From Stutzerimonas xanthomarina (GTDB taxonomy: Bacteria; Pseudomonadota; Gammaproteobacteria; Pseudomonadales; Pseudomonadaceae), in assembly GCF_003935375.1 (NCBI RefSeq), contig NZ_RHQM01000002.1, positions 305,710-369,709 of the forward strand: a DNA stretch of 64,000 bases. The letters run 5' to 3'. Positions 8,490 to 17,694 of the stretch are shown here, piece by piece. The notes below the pieces were generated by a model, which ran no database searches, was not told where the DNA came from, and saw only the letters and a program-made list of their open reading frames with translations. The translations under genes were made by a program, and so were the position numbers. Positions within the stretch are counted from its first letter, which is position 1; every line of letters starts with the position of its first letter.

Positions 8490-10280
8490 TCAGAGTGGCG
8501 TGAGCGGCCAGAACAGCGGAATCACCAGCGTCGCCACGACCCACAACAGCAGGTTCAGTGGTATGCCCACCTTGAGGAAGTCGGTGAAGCGGTAGCCACC
8601 GGCGTTGTAGACGAAGGTGTTGGTCTGATAGCCGATCGGCGTGGCGAAACTGGCGCTGGCGGCGAACATCACGGCTACCACGAACGCGCGCGGGTCGACC
8701 CCCAGATGCTGGGCCAGGCCGATTGCGATCGGAGTGATCAGTACGGCCACCGCGTTGTTCGACAGCATCTCGGTGAGCATCGAGGTCAGCAGGTAGATGA
8801 ACGACAGCATGAACAGCGGGCCGGCCCAGGGGGTAATGGCCGTCACGTTCTGCACGACCAGCTGTACCAGGCCAACTTTGTCCATGGCGATGCTGATTGC
8901 CAGCATGCCGAAGATCAGGCTGAGGATCTTCCAGTCGACTGCCTTGTAGGCGTCCTCGACGTCCAGACAGCGCGTCGCCAACACCGCGGCCGCACCAATG
9001 ATCGCCAGGCCTTCGATCGGCATCACGCCAAAGGCGGCCAACACCATGACCGCCAGGGTGGCGATGATCGCGATCGGTGCCTTGTCGCGGCGAAAGGCGC
9101 GCTCCTGTACCGCGTTGAGGCTGATCAGTTCGCCGTTGTCGGCAAAACGCTTGATCTGCGCGGGCGTGCCCTCGACCAGCATCACATCGCCGAACTGAAG
9201 CTGGAAATCGTCGAAGTTGCCCTGAATGTTCTCGTCCTGCCGGTGCACGGCCAAGACGCTGATGCCGTAGCGCGCGGACAGGTCGAGGTCGCGCATCGGT
9301 CGGTGGCTGTAGCGCGAGCCGCGGCCGACGATGGCTTCGGCAAGGATCACGTCTTCGCTGCTGATGGTTTCGAAGGCGTCGCCCCGGTTAAAGGTCAGGT
9401 GGCCGCTTTCGCGCAGCTCCACCACGTCCTTTACCTGGCCATGGATCATCAGCAGATCGCCGGCGGTCAGGGTGAAGTCATGCTCTGGGCGGCTGAACAG
9501 TTGCGCGTTGCGGTTTACCTGCAGCACCTGCAGTCCGCTGCCGCCGTTCAGGTTGGCCTCGGCGAGGGTCTTTCCGATCACTGGTGAGTTCGACGGCACG
9601 CGCAGCTCGGTCATGAAGTTGCGATCAAGGCGCGGGCCGAGCAACTTGGACAGGGTGTCGCGTTCCGGCAGCAGATGCTTGCCGATGGTCAGCAGGTAGG
9701 CCATACCTGCAGCGGCCATGATCAGGCCTGCCGCGGTGATCTCGAACATGCCGAACGGCGCCAGCCCAGCCTTGCGCGCCACACCATCGACGAGGATGTT
9801 GGTCGAGGTGCCGATCATCGTCAGCGTGCCGCCGAGAATCGTGGCGTACGACAGCGGAATCAGCAGTTTCGAGGGCGTCGTGCCGGCGCGCTTGGCCAGG
9901 GAAATCGCCACCGGCGTGAGGATCGCCACTACCGGCGTATTGTTCAGGCAGGCGGAAATCACCAGTGCGGTGATCGTCAGGCCGAACAGCACTCGTGTCG
10001 GGCTGGTGCCCACCAGATTACCGAGCCAGTTGCCCAGCGCATCGATGCAGCCAGTGCGTTCGAGCGCCGCCGAAATGATGAACATGCAGGCGATGGTGAC
10101 CGGGGCCGAGTTGGACAGCACGCCGAGCACTTCCCCGGGCGTCAGCAGCTGCGTCGCCAGCAGCACCGCCACGGCAATCGCCACGACGATATCCGGGCTC
10201 CAGCTCTCTCTTACGAACGCCACCAATACCCAGATCAGCAAGGCGCAGACGAACAACAGCGGCAGCGATTCTGGAAGCAT
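8490..10280 (-). CDS. SLC13 (DASS) family permease with two TrkA-C/RCK domains
   Basis: 596 residues. Two blocks of membrane segments (residues ~5-200 and ~390-596) flank a central soluble region of about 190 residues with two TrkA_C-like modules, recognisable at GDLLMIHGQVKDVVEL and GDVMLVEGTPAQIKRF. This is the arrangement of SLC13/CitT-family anion permeases of the YbiR/SdcS-like group in bacteria, which carry sulfate, dicarboxylates or other anions with sodium. The neighbouring metY makes sulfate or a sulfur compound a possible substrate, but that is only inference. Start ATG 10278-10280. Confidence 0.8.
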   Translation of the reverse strand: MLPESLPLLFVCALLIWVLVAFVRESWSPDIVVAIAVAVLLATQLLTPGEVLGVLSNSAPVTIACMFIISAALERTGCIDALGNWLGNLVGTSPTRVLFGLTITALVISACLNNTPVVAILTPVAISLAKRAGTTPSKLLIPLSYATILGGTLTMIGTSTNILVDGVARKAGLAPFGMFEITAAGLIMAAAGMAYLLTIGKHLLPERDTLSKLLGPRLDRNFMTELRVPSNSPVIGKTLAEANLNGGSGLQVLQVNRNAQLFSRPEHDFTLTAGDLLMIHGQVKDVVELRESGHLTFNRGDAFETISSEDVILAEAIVGRGSRYSHRPMRDLDLSARYGISVLAVHRQDENIQGNFDDFQLQFGDVMLVEGTPAQIKRFADNGELISLNAVQERAFRRDKAPIAIIATLAVMVLAAFGVMPIEGLAIIGAAAVLATRCLDVEDAYKAVDWKILSLIFGMLAISIAMDKVGLVQLVVQNVTAITPWAGPLFMLSFIYLLTSMLTEMLSNNAVAVLITPIAIGLAQHLGVDPRAFVVAVMFAASASFATPIGYQTNTFVYNAGGYRFTDFLKVGIPLNLLLWVVATLVIPLFWPLTPL

Positions 10281-10484
10281 GGACGTCCTTAAGGATGGCG
10301 ACTGAGGCGCGCGTCGAAACAACGGGCCCGCGGCGCAAGATAAAGACGTCAGCTTAGAGAGTCCAGAAACCTTTCCTGCTGTTTATATGCGATCTGGTTA
10401 TTAATGGAGAGCGGGCGCGGCCGGCGAGCGGAGGGCTGGACCCGGCGGCGACGCTGAGTTGTCCGTCAGCAACGAATAAACGAA

Positions 10485-10507
10485 AAAGCCGCGCAGTGCG
10501 CGGCTTT
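10485..10507 (-). terminator. Rho-independent terminator downstream of tRNA-Ile
   Basis: AAAGCCGCGCA / TGCGCGGCTTT form a near-perfect stem, followed on the minus strand by TTTTTCG. It lies just after the 3' end of the tRNA gene. Confidence 0.8.
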
Positions 10508-10512
10508 GAAGG

Positions 10513-10589
10513 TGGTGGGCCCACACGGACTCGAACCGTGGACCAAAGGATTATGAGTCCTCTGCTCTAACCAACTGAGCTATAGGCCC
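10513..10589 (-). tRNA. tRNA-Ile (CAU anticodon, lysidine type)
   Basis: A 77-base cloverleaf can be drawn, including an encoded CCA end: 7-bp acceptor stem (GGGCCTA with TGGGCCC, one G-U), a D-loop with AGTTGGTTA, a CTCATAA anticodon loop, and a TTCGAGT T-loop. The anticodon is CAU (10553-10555). The TTTGGTC variable region and overall sequence resemble E. coli ileX, the minor isoleucine tRNA whose C34 is changed to lysidine by TilS, rather than elongator Met tRNA. Location beside rpoD also fits. Automatic tools may call it tRNA-Met. Confidence 0.88.
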
Positions 10590-10604
10590 CCAGAAGGCCG
10601 GCGG

Positions 10605-10634
10605 ATTATACCGGCGGTATGGCGGCTGCGCCAA
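10605..10634 (-). promoter_or_regulatory. Candidate promoter of the tRNA-Ile gene
   Basis: On the minus strand TTGGCG (10629-10634) and a perfect TATAAT (10605-10610) are 18 bases apart. Initiation near 10598 would give a leader of about 9 bases before the tRNA, typical of stable RNA genes. Confidence 0.6.
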
Positions 10635-10666
10635 TCGAAGCTAGCTGCTCCGAGGTATACGGCAGA

Positions 10667-10696
10667 AAAAAGAACCCCCGGCATGCCGGGGGTTCT
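10667..10696 (-). terminator. Rho-independent terminator after rpoD
   Basis: AGAACCCCCGGC/GCCGGGGGTTCT forms a perfect 12-bp GC-rich stem; the minus-strand transcript continues into TTTTTT (A-run 10666-10672 on the plus strand). It sits 5 bases after the rpoD stop codon and closes the rpsU-dnaG-rpoD unit. Confidence 0.92.
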
Positions 10697-10700
10697 GGTC

Positions 10701-12554
10701 TTACTCGTCGAGGAAGGAGCGCAGGTGCTCGCTTCTCGTCGGGTGGCGCAGCTTGCGCAGCGCCTTGGCTTCGATCTGACGGATTCGCTCGCGGGTGACA
10801 TCGAACTGCTTGCCGACTTCCTCGAGGGTGTGGTCGGTGTTCATATCGATGCCGAAGCGCATGCGCAGTACCTTGGCTTCACGCGCCGTGAGGCCGGAGA
10901 GCACTTCGCGAGTGGCTTCCTTGAGGCTTTCCACAGTGGCTACGTCAATTGGCGACTGCATGGCCGAGTCTTCGATGAAGTCACCCAGGTGCGAGTCTTC
11001 GTCGTCACCGATTGGCGTTTCCATGGAGATCGGCTCTTTGGCGATCTTCAGTACCTTGCGGATCTTGTCCTCGGGCATTTCCATGCGTTCGCCCAGCTCT
11101 TCAGGTGTGGGTTCGCGACCCATTTCCTGCAGCATCTGACGGGAGATGCGGTTGAGCTTGTTGATCGTCTCGATCATGTGAACCGGGATGCGGATGGTCC
11201 GCGCCTGGTCGGCAATGGAACGAGTGATCGCCTGGCGAATCCACCAGGTGGCGTAGGTAGAGAACTTGTAGCCGCGGCGGTATTCGAACTTGTCCACCGC
11301 CTTCATCAGGCCGATGTTGCCTTCCTGGATCAGATCAAGGAACTGCAGGCCGCGGTTGGTGTACTTCTTCGCGATCGAGATGACCAGGCGCAGGTTGGCT
11401 TCAACCATCTCTTTCTTCGCACGGCGGGCTTTGGCCTCGCCGATGGACATGCGACGGTTGATGTCCTTGATGTCAGCGATGACCAGGTCGCATTCCTGTT
11501 CCAGCTCGATCAGCTTCTGCTGGCAGCGAACGATGTCTTCCTTGCGGTTGCCGATGGCTTCGGCATACTTGCCTTTGCCGGAAGCCAGTTGCTCGGCCCA
11601 GTCGAGATTGGTCTCGTTGTTCGGGAACTGACGCAGGAAGTCGGCGCGCGGCATGCGGGCGTCACGCACGCACAGCTGCATGATGGCGCGCTCCTGGGCG
11701 CGGATCTGGCTCAGGGCGTTGCGAACGCGCTCGACCAGTGCGTCGTACTGCTTGGGTACGAGCTTGATCGGCATGAACAGAATGGCGAGTGCTTCGAGCT
11801 CCTCGACGGCCTGCTGGCTGGCGCGGCCGTGCTTCTTCAGCGCCTTCTTGGCTTTCTCCAGCTGCTCGGCGACTGCGCCGAAACGCATACGCGCGACCTC
11901 GGGGTCGGGGCCGCCATCGCCTTCTTCCTCTTCGCTGTCGGAATCGTCCTCTTCCTCATCATCCTTGTCGTCGGCCGCCGGCTTCGCGGTGGTCTGCGGG
12001 GTTTCCGGCTCGACCTCCTGAGGACCAGCGGCGCCGTCGTCGTCAGGGTCGATGTAACCGCTGAGGATGTCGGACAGGCGGCCACCTTCGGTCGTCACTC
12101 GCTCATAGTCGGCGAGAATGCTGTCGACGGTGCCGGGGAAGTGAGCGATGGCGCTCATCACTTCGCGAATGCCTTCCTCGATGCGTTTGGCGATTTCGAT
12201 CTCGCCTTCGCGGGTCAGCAGTTCGACCGTGCCCATTTCACGCATGTACATGCGAACGGGATCGGTGGTTCGACCGATGTCGGTCTCGACCGCAGCGAGT
12301 GCGGCGGCGGCCTCTTCGGCAGCGGCTTCATCGGTATCGGCTTCGGCCAGCAACAGGGCATCGGCATCCGGGGCAACCTCGAATACATTGATACCCATGT
12401 CATTGATCATGCGAATGATGTCTTCCACCTGTTCCGGATCGGAAATATCCTCCGGTAGGTGGTCGTTGACCTCTGCGTAAGTCAGGTACCCCTGCTCACG
12501 GCCACGCTGGATCAACTCTTTGAGGCGGGACTGCTGTTGCGCTTTTCCGGACAT
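10701..12554 (-). CDS. rpoD: RNA polymerase primary sigma factor RpoD (sigma-70)
   Basis: 617 residues, the usual length for Pseudomonas RpoD. Region 1.1 is at the N-terminus, followed by a very acidic stretch near residues 195-215 in the non-conserved region. Region 2 holds [20 protein letters not shown] and [14 protein letters not shown], for -10 recognition and DNA melting. Region 4.2 near the C-terminus has [19 protein letters not shown], the -35-binding helix-turn-helix. It directs core polymerase to housekeeping promoters. It is the last gene of the rpsU-dnaG-rpoD operon and also has a possible promoter of its own near 12602-12631. Confidence 0.98.
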   Translation of the reverse strand: MSGKAQQQSRLKELIQRGREQGYLTYAEVNDHLPEDISDPEQVEDIIRMINDMGINVFEVAPDADALLLAEADTDEAAAEEAAAALAAVETDIGRTTDPVRMYMREMGTVELLTREGEIEIAKRIEEGIREVMSAIAHFPGTVDSILADYERVTTEGGRLSDILSGYIDPDDDGAAGPQEVEPETPQTTAKPAADDKDDEEEDDSDSEEEEGDGGPDPEVARMRFGAVAEQLEKAKKALKKHGRASQQAVEELEALAILFMPIKLVPKQYDALVERVRNALSQIRAQERAIMQLCVRDARMPRADFLRQFPNNETNLDWAEQLASGKGKYAEAIGNRKEDIVRCQQKLIELEQECDLVIADIKDINRRMSIGEAKARRAKKEMVEANLRLVISIAKKYTNRGLQFLDLIQEGNIGLMKAVDKFEYRRGYKFSTYATWWIRQAITRSIADQARTIRIPVHMIETINKLNRISRQMLQEMGREPTPEELGERMEMPEDKIRKVLKIAKEPISMETPIGDDEDSHLGDFIEDSAMQSPIDVATVESLKEATREVLSGLTAREAKVLRMRFGIDMNTDHTLEEVGKQFDVTRERIRQIEAKALRKLRHPTRSEHLRSFLDE

Positions 12555-12601
12555 ATAACCCTATCCACTGAAGGTTCTGGCGGGCTGAAAACAAGCTGAG
12601 C

Positions 12602-12631
12602 ATTATAGCCGAGCTAGGACCTCAGACGCCA
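12602..12631 (-). promoter_or_regulatory. Possible rpoD-proximal promoter
   Basis: A perfect TATAAT (12602-12607, minus strand) lies 18 bases downstream of TGGCGT (12626-12631), overlapping the dnaG stop. The -35 match is poor, so activity is uncertain. E. coli also has internal promoters ahead of rpoD. Confidence 0.4.
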
Positions 12632-14565
12632 GTTGAGGTCGGTGTAGCGGGTATTGCATTACGGCTCAGCAGGTTACGCAGTTGGTCTTTTTCCTCTGCG
12701 CTGAGTTCACCTTGGCGAGCCTTACGCAGCAGGCTTTCGAGTCGGCGTTCCCGCTGTCGGGCGGCAAGGCTATTAATGGTGTCGAAAAACTGCTGTTCAA
12801 GGTTGTCGGCCGAGATCAGCCATTCTTTCTCTGCAAGTGCGCGTAAAAGTCGCCCTTGGTCGGTTCCATGCCAGCGGGCGATCAGCTGCAGGCTACGCAG
12901 CTTCGGGTTCTTCTGCAGCGTGCCAAGCAGAGCGACAAGCAATTGTGCGTATGTGTCGTCTTCTGCGGCGAAATGGCTGACGTCCTCGACCTTCTGTGCT
13001 AGCTCCGGATGGTGCAGCAGCGTCCGCAGCGTGGTCAGGGTCGGCGGCTCGACGGTAGCTGGCGTACGCGGACCGCGAGGTTTGAAGTCTGGTCGCTGCC
13101 CGGATTTTTTCCAGTCTTTCTTCCATTCCTTTTTTTCGCCGCGTTGTGGCTTGGGCGCTTCGGGAGGTTGGAAGTAGTCGGTCTCGGCGTAGTGCGAACC
13201 CGTATCGTAATAGGCGGCGTCGTCGTACTCGGCCGAGTTGTTGCTGGGTGCGGTGGTTGGCGCTGCTGCCATATGCTGCAGTGCTTCCCCGTTCAGACCA
13301 GTGATCTCGGTGAGACGCTGGCGCATCAATGCGCGCAGGTTTGCACCGGGAATCTTTTCGATAAGCGGCGCTGCCAGGGTGGCCAAATGGGCCTTGCCTT
13401 CCAGTGAGCGTGGATCGGCTTCGTCGCTGAGTTGCTGGAAGAAGTAATCGGCCAGTGGCTGTGAGTGCTGCTGAATGCGCGCGCGAAATGCATCGGTGCC
13501 CTCGGCGCGGACCAGTGTGTCCGGGTCCTCTCCGTCGGGCAGGAACAGAAAGCGCGCCCGGCGGCCATCCTGTAGGTTCGGTAGCGTGGCTTCCAGTGCT
13601 CGCCAGGCGGCTTTGCGTCCGGCCGCGTCGCCATCGAAGCAGAACAGCACGCTGGGTACGATGCGGAACAGGCGCTTGAGATGCTCTTCGCTGGTTGCCG
13701 TACCAAGGGTGGCCACGGCGTTGCGCAAGCCTTGCTGGGCCAGTGCAATGACGTCCATGTAGCCCTCGACCACCATGATCTCGTCGAGATCTCGGTTGGC
13801 CTGCCGCGCTTCGTAAAGGCCGTAGAGTTCCTGGCCCTTGTGGAATACCGGGGTTTCCGGCGAATTCAGGTACTTGGGCTTGTCGTCGCCCAGAACGCGA
13901 CCGCCGAAGGCGATGACCCGGCCGCGGCTGTCGCGGATGGGGAACATCACGCGATCGCGGAAACGGTCATAGCGTTTGCCGTTCTCGGCGTTCTCGATCA
14001 GCAGGCCGGCGTCGATCAGCGCTTTCTGCTGAAGCGCATCGCCGCCGAGATGCTTCATCAGGTTGTCCCAGCCGGGCGGGGCGAAGCCCAAACCGAAATC
14101 CCGGGCAATCACGCCGGACAGGCCGCGGCCCTTGAGGTACTCCACGGCCGACTTGCGGGTCGCGTGGCTTTTCAGGGCTTGGCGGTAGTAATCGGCGGCG
14201 GCAGCCAGCAGTGGGTAGAGCGGCGAATCGACCGGCTGGCGTGGCTTGTGTTTGCGGCCGCTTTCCTCGTGGGGGACTTCCATTCCCGCGCGCTTGGCCA
14301 GTTCCTCGACTGCCTGGGGGAAGTCCAGCTGGTCGTGGTCCATGACGAAGCCCAGCGCATTGCCGCCAGCGCCGCAGCCGAAGCAATAGTAGAACTGCTT
14401 GTCCGGACTGACGCTGAACGAGGGCGTCTTTTCCTTGTGAAAAGGGCAGAGGGCGCTGTAGTTCTTGCCGGCCTTTTTCAGTTGGATGCGCGAGCCGACC
14501 ACCTCGACGATGTCGGAGCGATTGAGCAGGTCGTCGATGAAGGATTGGGGGATCAGGCCGGCCAT
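12622..14565 (-). CDS. dnaG: DNA primase DnaG
   Basis: 647 residues. The N-terminal zinc-binding domain has CPFHKEKTPSF and FYYCFGCGAGG (residues ~40-65; Cys/His ligands all present). The central RNA-polymerase/TOPRIM core contains VVEGYMDVIAL (catalytic Glu) and FCFDGDAAGRKA (metal-binding Asp). A low-complexity linker rich in Pro, Lys and Arg (~430-490) leads to the C-terminal DnaB-interaction domain. It makes RNA primers for replication. It is the middle gene of rpsU-dnaG-rpoD and is separated from rpsU by strong hairpins that should lower its expression relative to S21. Confidence 0.98.
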   Translation of the reverse strand: MAGLIPQSFIDDLLNRSDIVEVVGSRIQLKKAGKNYSALCPFHKEKTPSFSVSPDKQFYYCFGCGAGGNALGFVMDHDQLDFPQAVEELAKRAGMEVPHEESGRKHKPRQPVDSPLYPLLAAAADYYRQALKSHATRKSAVEYLKGRGLSGVIARDFGLGFAPPGWDNLMKHLGGDALQQKALIDAGLLIENAENGKRYDRFRDRVMFPIRDSRGRVIAFGGRVLGDDKPKYLNSPETPVFHKGQELYGLYEARQANRDLDEIMVVEGYMDVIALAQQGLRNAVATLGTATSEEHLKRLFRIVPSVLFCFDGDAAGRKAAWRALEATLPNLQDGRRARFLFLPDGEDPDTLVRAEGTDAFRARIQQHSQPLADYFFQQLSDEADPRSLEGKAHLATLAAPLIEKIPGANLRALMRQRLTEITGLNGEALQHMAAAPTTAPSNNSAEYDDAAYYDTGSHYAETDYFQPPEAPKPQRGEKKEWKKDWKKSGQRPDFKPRGPRTPATVEPPTLTTLRTLLHHPELAQKVEDVSHFAAEDDTYAQLLVALLGTLQKNPKLRSLQLIARWHGTDQGRLLRALAEKEWLISADNLEQQFFDTINSLAARQRERRLESLLRKARQGELSAEEKDQLRNLLSRNAIPATPTSTGV

Positions 14566-14585
14566 AGAGGTATCTGATTATGCTC

Positions 14586-14657
14586 GCATTGCATGAGCCG
14601 GAAATGAAAAAACTCCGGCCTTTCGCCGGCTGGCGAAGCGGAGTAAGCATGCAATGC
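14586..14657. repeat. 10-bp inverted repeat enclosing the rpsU-dnaG terminator
   Basis: GCATTGCATG at 14586-14595 is the exact reverse complement of CATGCAATGC at 14648-14657. In RNA it could form an outer stem around the terminator hairpin, or act as a nuclease processing element; function not known. Confidence 0.55.
14606..14644 (-). terminator. Terminator/attenuator between rpsU and dnaG
   Basis: On the minus strand, an ACTCCG...CGGAGT outer stem encloses CTTCGCC/GGCGAAAG and is followed by TTTTTT. This matches the intercistronic terminator known between rpsU and dnaG in E. coli, which keeps primase levels low. It is itself enclosed by a separate 10-bp inverted repeat (14586-14595 with 14648-14657). 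Confidence 0.8.
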
Positions 14658-14658
14658 A

Positions 14659-14680
14659 AAGCCCGGCCTGAGCCGGGCTT
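14659..14680 (-). terminator. Second hairpin downstream of rpsU
   Basis: AAGCCCGGC-CTGA-GCCGGGCTT is a perfect 9-bp stem with a 4-base loop, 24 bases after the rpsU stop, with only TTT following on the minus strand. It may be a partial terminator or a 3' stabiliser of the rpsU message. Confidence 0.55.
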
Positions 14681-14703
14681 GATGCGACGTCAGCTGTACT
14701 GGA

Positions 14704-14919
14704 TTAGTACAGGCGGACGCTGCGGCGCTGCTCGCGCTGCACTTTCTTGGCGTGACGCTTGACTGCGGCGGCAGCCTTGCGCTTGCGCTCGGAAGTCGGC
14801 TTCTCGTAGAACTCGCGCGAGCGGACTTCGGCCAGAACGCCTGCTTTTTCGCAGGAACGCTTGAAGCGACGCAGTGCTACGTCGAAGGGTTCATTCTCTT
14901 TAACTTTGACAGCGGGCAT
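14704..14919 (-). CDS. rpsU: 30S ribosomal protein S21
   Basis: 71 residues, highly basic, with the S21 pattern [21 protein letters not shown] at the N-terminus (positions 1-21, conserved) and an Arg/Lys-rich C-terminal helix. It binds the 3' region of 16S rRNA on the small subunit and is needed for initiation. First gene of the macromolecular-synthesis operon rpsU-dnaG-rpoD; a good promoter lies about 80 bases upstream and two hairpins follow its stop codon. Confidence 0.98.
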   Translation of the reverse strand: MPAVKVKENEPFDVALRRFKRSCEKAGVLAEVRSREFYEKPTSERKRKAAAAVKRHAKKVQREQRRSVRLY

Positions 14920-15000
14920 CCAGGACTTACCTTCACTTGATTACCGGTGGCAACGCGCTTCGGCAATGACTCGCAAGCACGCTGGTTTTAAGGGTTGCGG

Positions 15001-15029
15001 ATGTTACCCGCTCCAATTGCGGAATGCAA
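15001..15029 (-). promoter_or_regulatory. Candidate promoter of the rpsU-dnaG-rpoD operon
   Basis: Minus-strand TTGCAT (15024-15029) and TAACAT (15001-15006) are 17 bases apart, in the 196-base region shared with the divergent tsaD gene. Predicted start near 14994, leaving a leader of about 75 bases. Confidence 0.55.
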
Positions 15030-15115
15030 AGCCCCTGATCGAAAAGCGCTGGTCGGTCGGACGGCCCGACGATTAATATGCACGGCTTCATTCGCCCTCC
15101 GGAAAGGTTGAACCC

Positions 15116-16141
15116 ATGCTGGTGCTGGGGTTGGAAACGTCCTGCGACGAGACTGGTGTCGCGCTTTACGACAGCGAACAGGGCCTGCTGGCCGACGCGC
15201 TATTCAGCCAGATCGACCTGCATCGCGTCTATGGCGGCGTGGTGCCTGAGCTCGCCTCGCGCGATCACGTGAAACGCATGCTGCCGCTGATTCGCCAGGT
15301 GCTGGAGGAGGCGGGCCGCGAGGCCGGCCAGATCGATGCGGTGGCCTATACGGCCGGGCCCGGACTGGTCGGTGCGCTGCTGGTTGGGGCCTCCTGCGCC
15401 CAGGCGCTGGCGTTGGCCTGGGGCGTACCGGCTGTCGGCGTGCACCATATGGAAGGTCACCTGCTGGCGCCGATGCTCGAAGCGCAGCCGCCGCAATTTC
15501 CGTTCGTCGCCTTGCTGGTGTCGGGTGGCCATACGCAGCTTGTTCGCGTGGATGGCATTGGCCGATACGAGCTGCTCGGTGAATCGGTGGACGATGCCGC
15601 TGGCGAGGCCTTCGACAAGACGGCAAAGCTGATGGGTTTGCGCTATCCCGGCGGGCCGGAAATTGCCCGTCTGGCCGAGCAGGGCGCTCCGGGACGCTTC
15701 GTCTTTCCGCGGCCGATGACTGATCGGCCCGGTCTGGATTTCAGTTTCAGCGGCCTGAAGACCTTTACCCTCAATACCTGGCAGCAGTGCCGCAGCGCGG
15801 GCGACGAATCCGAGCAGACCCGCTGCGACATCGCGCTGGCGTTCCAGCAAGCTGTGGTCGAAACCCTGACCATCAAGTGTCGCCGAGCCCTTAGGCAGAC
15901 GGGCCTGAAGTCGCTGGTCATCGCCGGCGGGGTCAGCGCTAATCAGTCTCTGCGCCAGTCGCTGGAGCGGATGCTCGGCGAGTTCAAGGGTCAGGTCTTC
16001 TATGCGCGGCCACGTTTCTGCACCGACAACGGTGCGATGATCGCTTACGCTGGCTGTCAGCGCTTGCTCGCCGGGCAGCATGATGGTCCGGCGATCACCG
16101 TACAGCCGCGTTGGTCGATGGATACACTGCCGGCGATCTGA
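15116..16141 (+). CDS. tsaD: tRNA N6-threonylcarbamoyladenosine transferase TsaD
   Basis: 341 residues. N-terminal [16 protein letters not shown] is the signature of the TsaD/Kae1 family; metal-binding HHMEGH lies near residue 111-115 and the nucleotide-binding loop VSGGHTQL near 137. With TsaB and TsaE it transfers threonylcarbamoyl to A37 of ANN-decoding tRNAs in the cytoplasm. It is divergent from rpsU, the classical arrangement in gammaproteobacteria, and convergent with plsY, 15 bases away. The first ATG gives the conserved N-terminus, so the start is secure. Confidence 0.98.
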   Translation: MLVLGLETSCDETGVALYDSEQGLLADALFSQIDLHRVYGGVVPELASRDHVKRMLPLIRQVLEEAGREAGQIDAVAYTAGPGLVGALLVGASCAQALALAWGVPAVGVHHMEGHLLAPMLEAQPPQFPFVALLVSGGHTQLVRVDGIGRYELLGESVDDAAGEAFDKTAKLMGLRYPGGPEIARLAEQGAPGRFVFPRPMTDRPGLDFSFSGLKTFTLNTWQQCRSAGDESEQTRCDIALAFQQAVVETLTIKCRRALRQTGLKSLVIAGGVSANQSLRQSLERMLGEFKGQVFYARPRFCTDNGAMIAYAGCQRLLAGQHDGPAITVQPRWSMDTLPAI

Positions 16142-16156
16142 TGAGCGTCAGAGCGG

Positions 16157-16726
16157 TCAGAAATGCCGTTCCCGGCCGGCGAACAGGTCGCGCACGTTGC
16201 TGCGATGGCGCCAGACGATCAGTGTGGCGAGCAGGCTCATCGGCAACAGCGCGCCGGGTTGCTGCCAGGCCAGCAGTGGCAGGCATAGCGGCAGGGCGAT
16301 AAGGGCAGCCAGCGAGCTGGTCCGGGTCAGGCGGAATACCAGCAGCCAGGCGACGATGGCCAGCAGTGCGGCCGGCGGGTAGAGCGCGAGCAGGGTGCCG
16401 GCGGCGGTGGCGACACCCTTGCCGCCACGGAAGCGAAAATACAACGGATAGAGATGGCCGCAGACCGCTGCCAGACCGATCCAGGCCTGTTGCTGGACGG
16501 ACATGTCCAGCGAGGCGGCCAGCAGCACGGGCAGTAGGCCTTTGAGCAGATCGCCGAACAGCGTGCAGATCGCCAGTCGCTTGCCTGCCAGACGAAGCAT
16601 ATTGGTGGCGCCGGGATTGCCGGAGCCGCCGACACGCGGGTCGGGCATTCCGGCCAGGCGGCTAAGCAGTATGGCGAATGACAGCGAGCCGATCAGGTAC
16701 GCGAGCAAGGTCAGCAGCCAGAACAT
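16157..16726 (-). CDS. plsY: Acyl-phosphate:glycerol-3-phosphate acyltransferase PlsY
   Basis: 189 residues with about five membrane segments. [16 protein letters not shown] (residues ~36-51) is the conserved substrate-binding loop, and [15 protein letters not shown] near 105-119 the second. PlsY carries out the first acylation of glycerol-3-phosphate in phospholipid synthesis at the inner membrane, using acyl-phosphate made by PlsX. The ATG at 16724-16726 gives the family N-terminus [14 protein letters not shown]; another in-frame ATG three codons upstream is also possible. It is divergent from folB. Confidence 0.96.
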   Translation of the reverse strand: MFWLLTLLAYLIGSLSFAILLSRLAGMPDPRVGGSGNPGATNMLRLAGKRLAICTLFGDLLKGLLPVLLAASLDMSVQQQAWIGLAAVCGHLYPLYFRFRGGKGVATAAGTLLALYPPAALLAIVAWLLVFRLTRTSSLAALIALPLCLPLLAWQQPGALLPMSLLATLIVWRHRSNVRDLFAGRERHF

Positions 16727-16801
16727 GGAATCCATCCGGGGCAGGGAGCCTCTGAGTCTAACGGCGCGTTTCGAGCTTGTCGTGCCGCAGGAGAACGTTG
16801 C

Positions 16802-17155
16802 GTGGATACAGTCTTCATCGAAGGCCTGGAAGTGGATACGGTAATCGGCGCCTACGACTGGGAGCGCGGGATTCGCCAGTGCCTGCAGCTCGACCTGACG
16901 CTGGGCTGGGACATCCGTCCCGCCGCCGAGCATGACGAGCTGGACAAGGCGCTGGATTACGCCCAGGTCGCGGCGACCATCGATCGCTTTGCTGTCGAAG
17001 CTCGCTTCGAATTGGTCGAAACCTTCGCCGAGCGTCTGGCGCAAAAGTTGATGAGCGAGTTCGGCATCGTCTGGCTGCGTCTGCGGGTCACCAAACCAGG
17101 CGTCAATGCGCGTGCCCGTGCGCTGGGCGTGGAGATCGAACGCGGATGTCGCTGA
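16802..17155 (+). CDS. folB: Dihydroneopterin aldolase FolB
   Basis: 117 residues. The N-terminus [21 protein letters not shown] matches the FolB family, with the conserved Tyr and Glu of the pterin site; a catalytic Lys lies in RLRVTKPG near residue 100. It cleaves dihydroneopterin to 6-hydroxymethyl-dihydropterin in folate synthesis. The stop overlaps the start of the folK-like gene by 10 bases, so the two consecutive pathway steps are probably translated together. Confidence 0.95.
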   Translation: MDTVFIEGLEVDTVIGAYDWERGIRQCLQLDLTLGWDIRPAAEHDELDKALDYAQVAATIDRFAVEARFELVETFAERLAQKLMSEFGIVWLRLRVTKPGVNARARALGVEIERGCR

Positions 17156-17688
17156 CCCCCGTCATGCTCGGCCTGGGCAGCAATGTGCAGCGCATCAAGC
17201 GCCTGCATGCCGGGCTCGATGCGTTGGCCGAGCTGCTGCAGGATATGCGTTGCTCGCCAGTGTTCGAGAGCCTGGCGGTGGGCTATAAGGGCGACAACTT
17301 CTACAACCTGGTGGTCGCCGGCTACACCGACCTGCCGCTGACGGAACTGGACCGCCGGCTCAAGTTCATCGAGGCGGACAACGGCCGTTACGCGCCGGAT
17401 CGCAAGGGGTTGCCGCTGGATATCGATGTGCTGCTGTATGGCGAGCTGGTCGGCAACTTCCATGGCTTGCTGCTGCCGCGTGCGGAGATCCTGAAGAACG
17501 CCTTCGTGCTCTGGCCGCTGGCGTTATTGGCGCCGACCGTCAAACATCCCGCTGCAGGCGAGGCCTTTGCCGATCTGTGGGCGCAGTCATCCATCGAGCA
17601 GCAGCTCTGGCCAGTGCCGTTTCAGTGGCGCGGCAGCGAGCTTACGCCTGCCGATCTGATCCGCAACCATCCTCCACAGCGCGCCTGA
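17146..17688 (+). CDS. HPPK-like 2-amino-4-hydroxy-6-hydroxymethyldihydropteridine diphosphokinase
   Basis: 180 residues. The N-terminal [15 protein letters not shown] and the later [11 protein letters not shown] and [15 protein letters not shown] regions place it in the HPPK (FolK) family, which pyrophosphorylates the FolB product using ATP. The signature normally reads GPRTLDLD; here it is GLPLDID, one residue shorter and without the conserved Arg, while both metal-binding Asp residues remain. Pseudomonads usually encode a canonical folK elsewhere beside panB/pcnB, so this is likely a divergent second copy coupled to folB. Activity uncertain. Confidence 0.8.
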   Translation: MSLTPVMLGLGSNVQRIKRLHAGLDALAELLQDMRCSPVFESLAVGYKGDNFYNLVVAGYTDLPLTELDRRLKFIEADNGRYAPDRKGLPLDIDVLLYGELVGNFHGLLLPRAEILKNAFVLWPLALLAPTVKHPAAGEAFADLWAQSSIEQQLWPVPFQWRGSELTPADLIRNHPPQRA

Positions 17689-17694
17689 ATTGCC

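Noticed and set aside
8283..9587. Long plus-strand open frame (434 codons) opposite the SLC13 permease gene
   Set aside because: It is the antisense of a well-supported membrane protein, has Gln/His/Asp-rich composition without family motifs, and arises from high-GC codon bias.
10683..12458. Plus-strand open frame of 591 codons opposite rpoD
   Set aside because: It mirrors the rpoD gene, which is certain; no start signal and no known motif.
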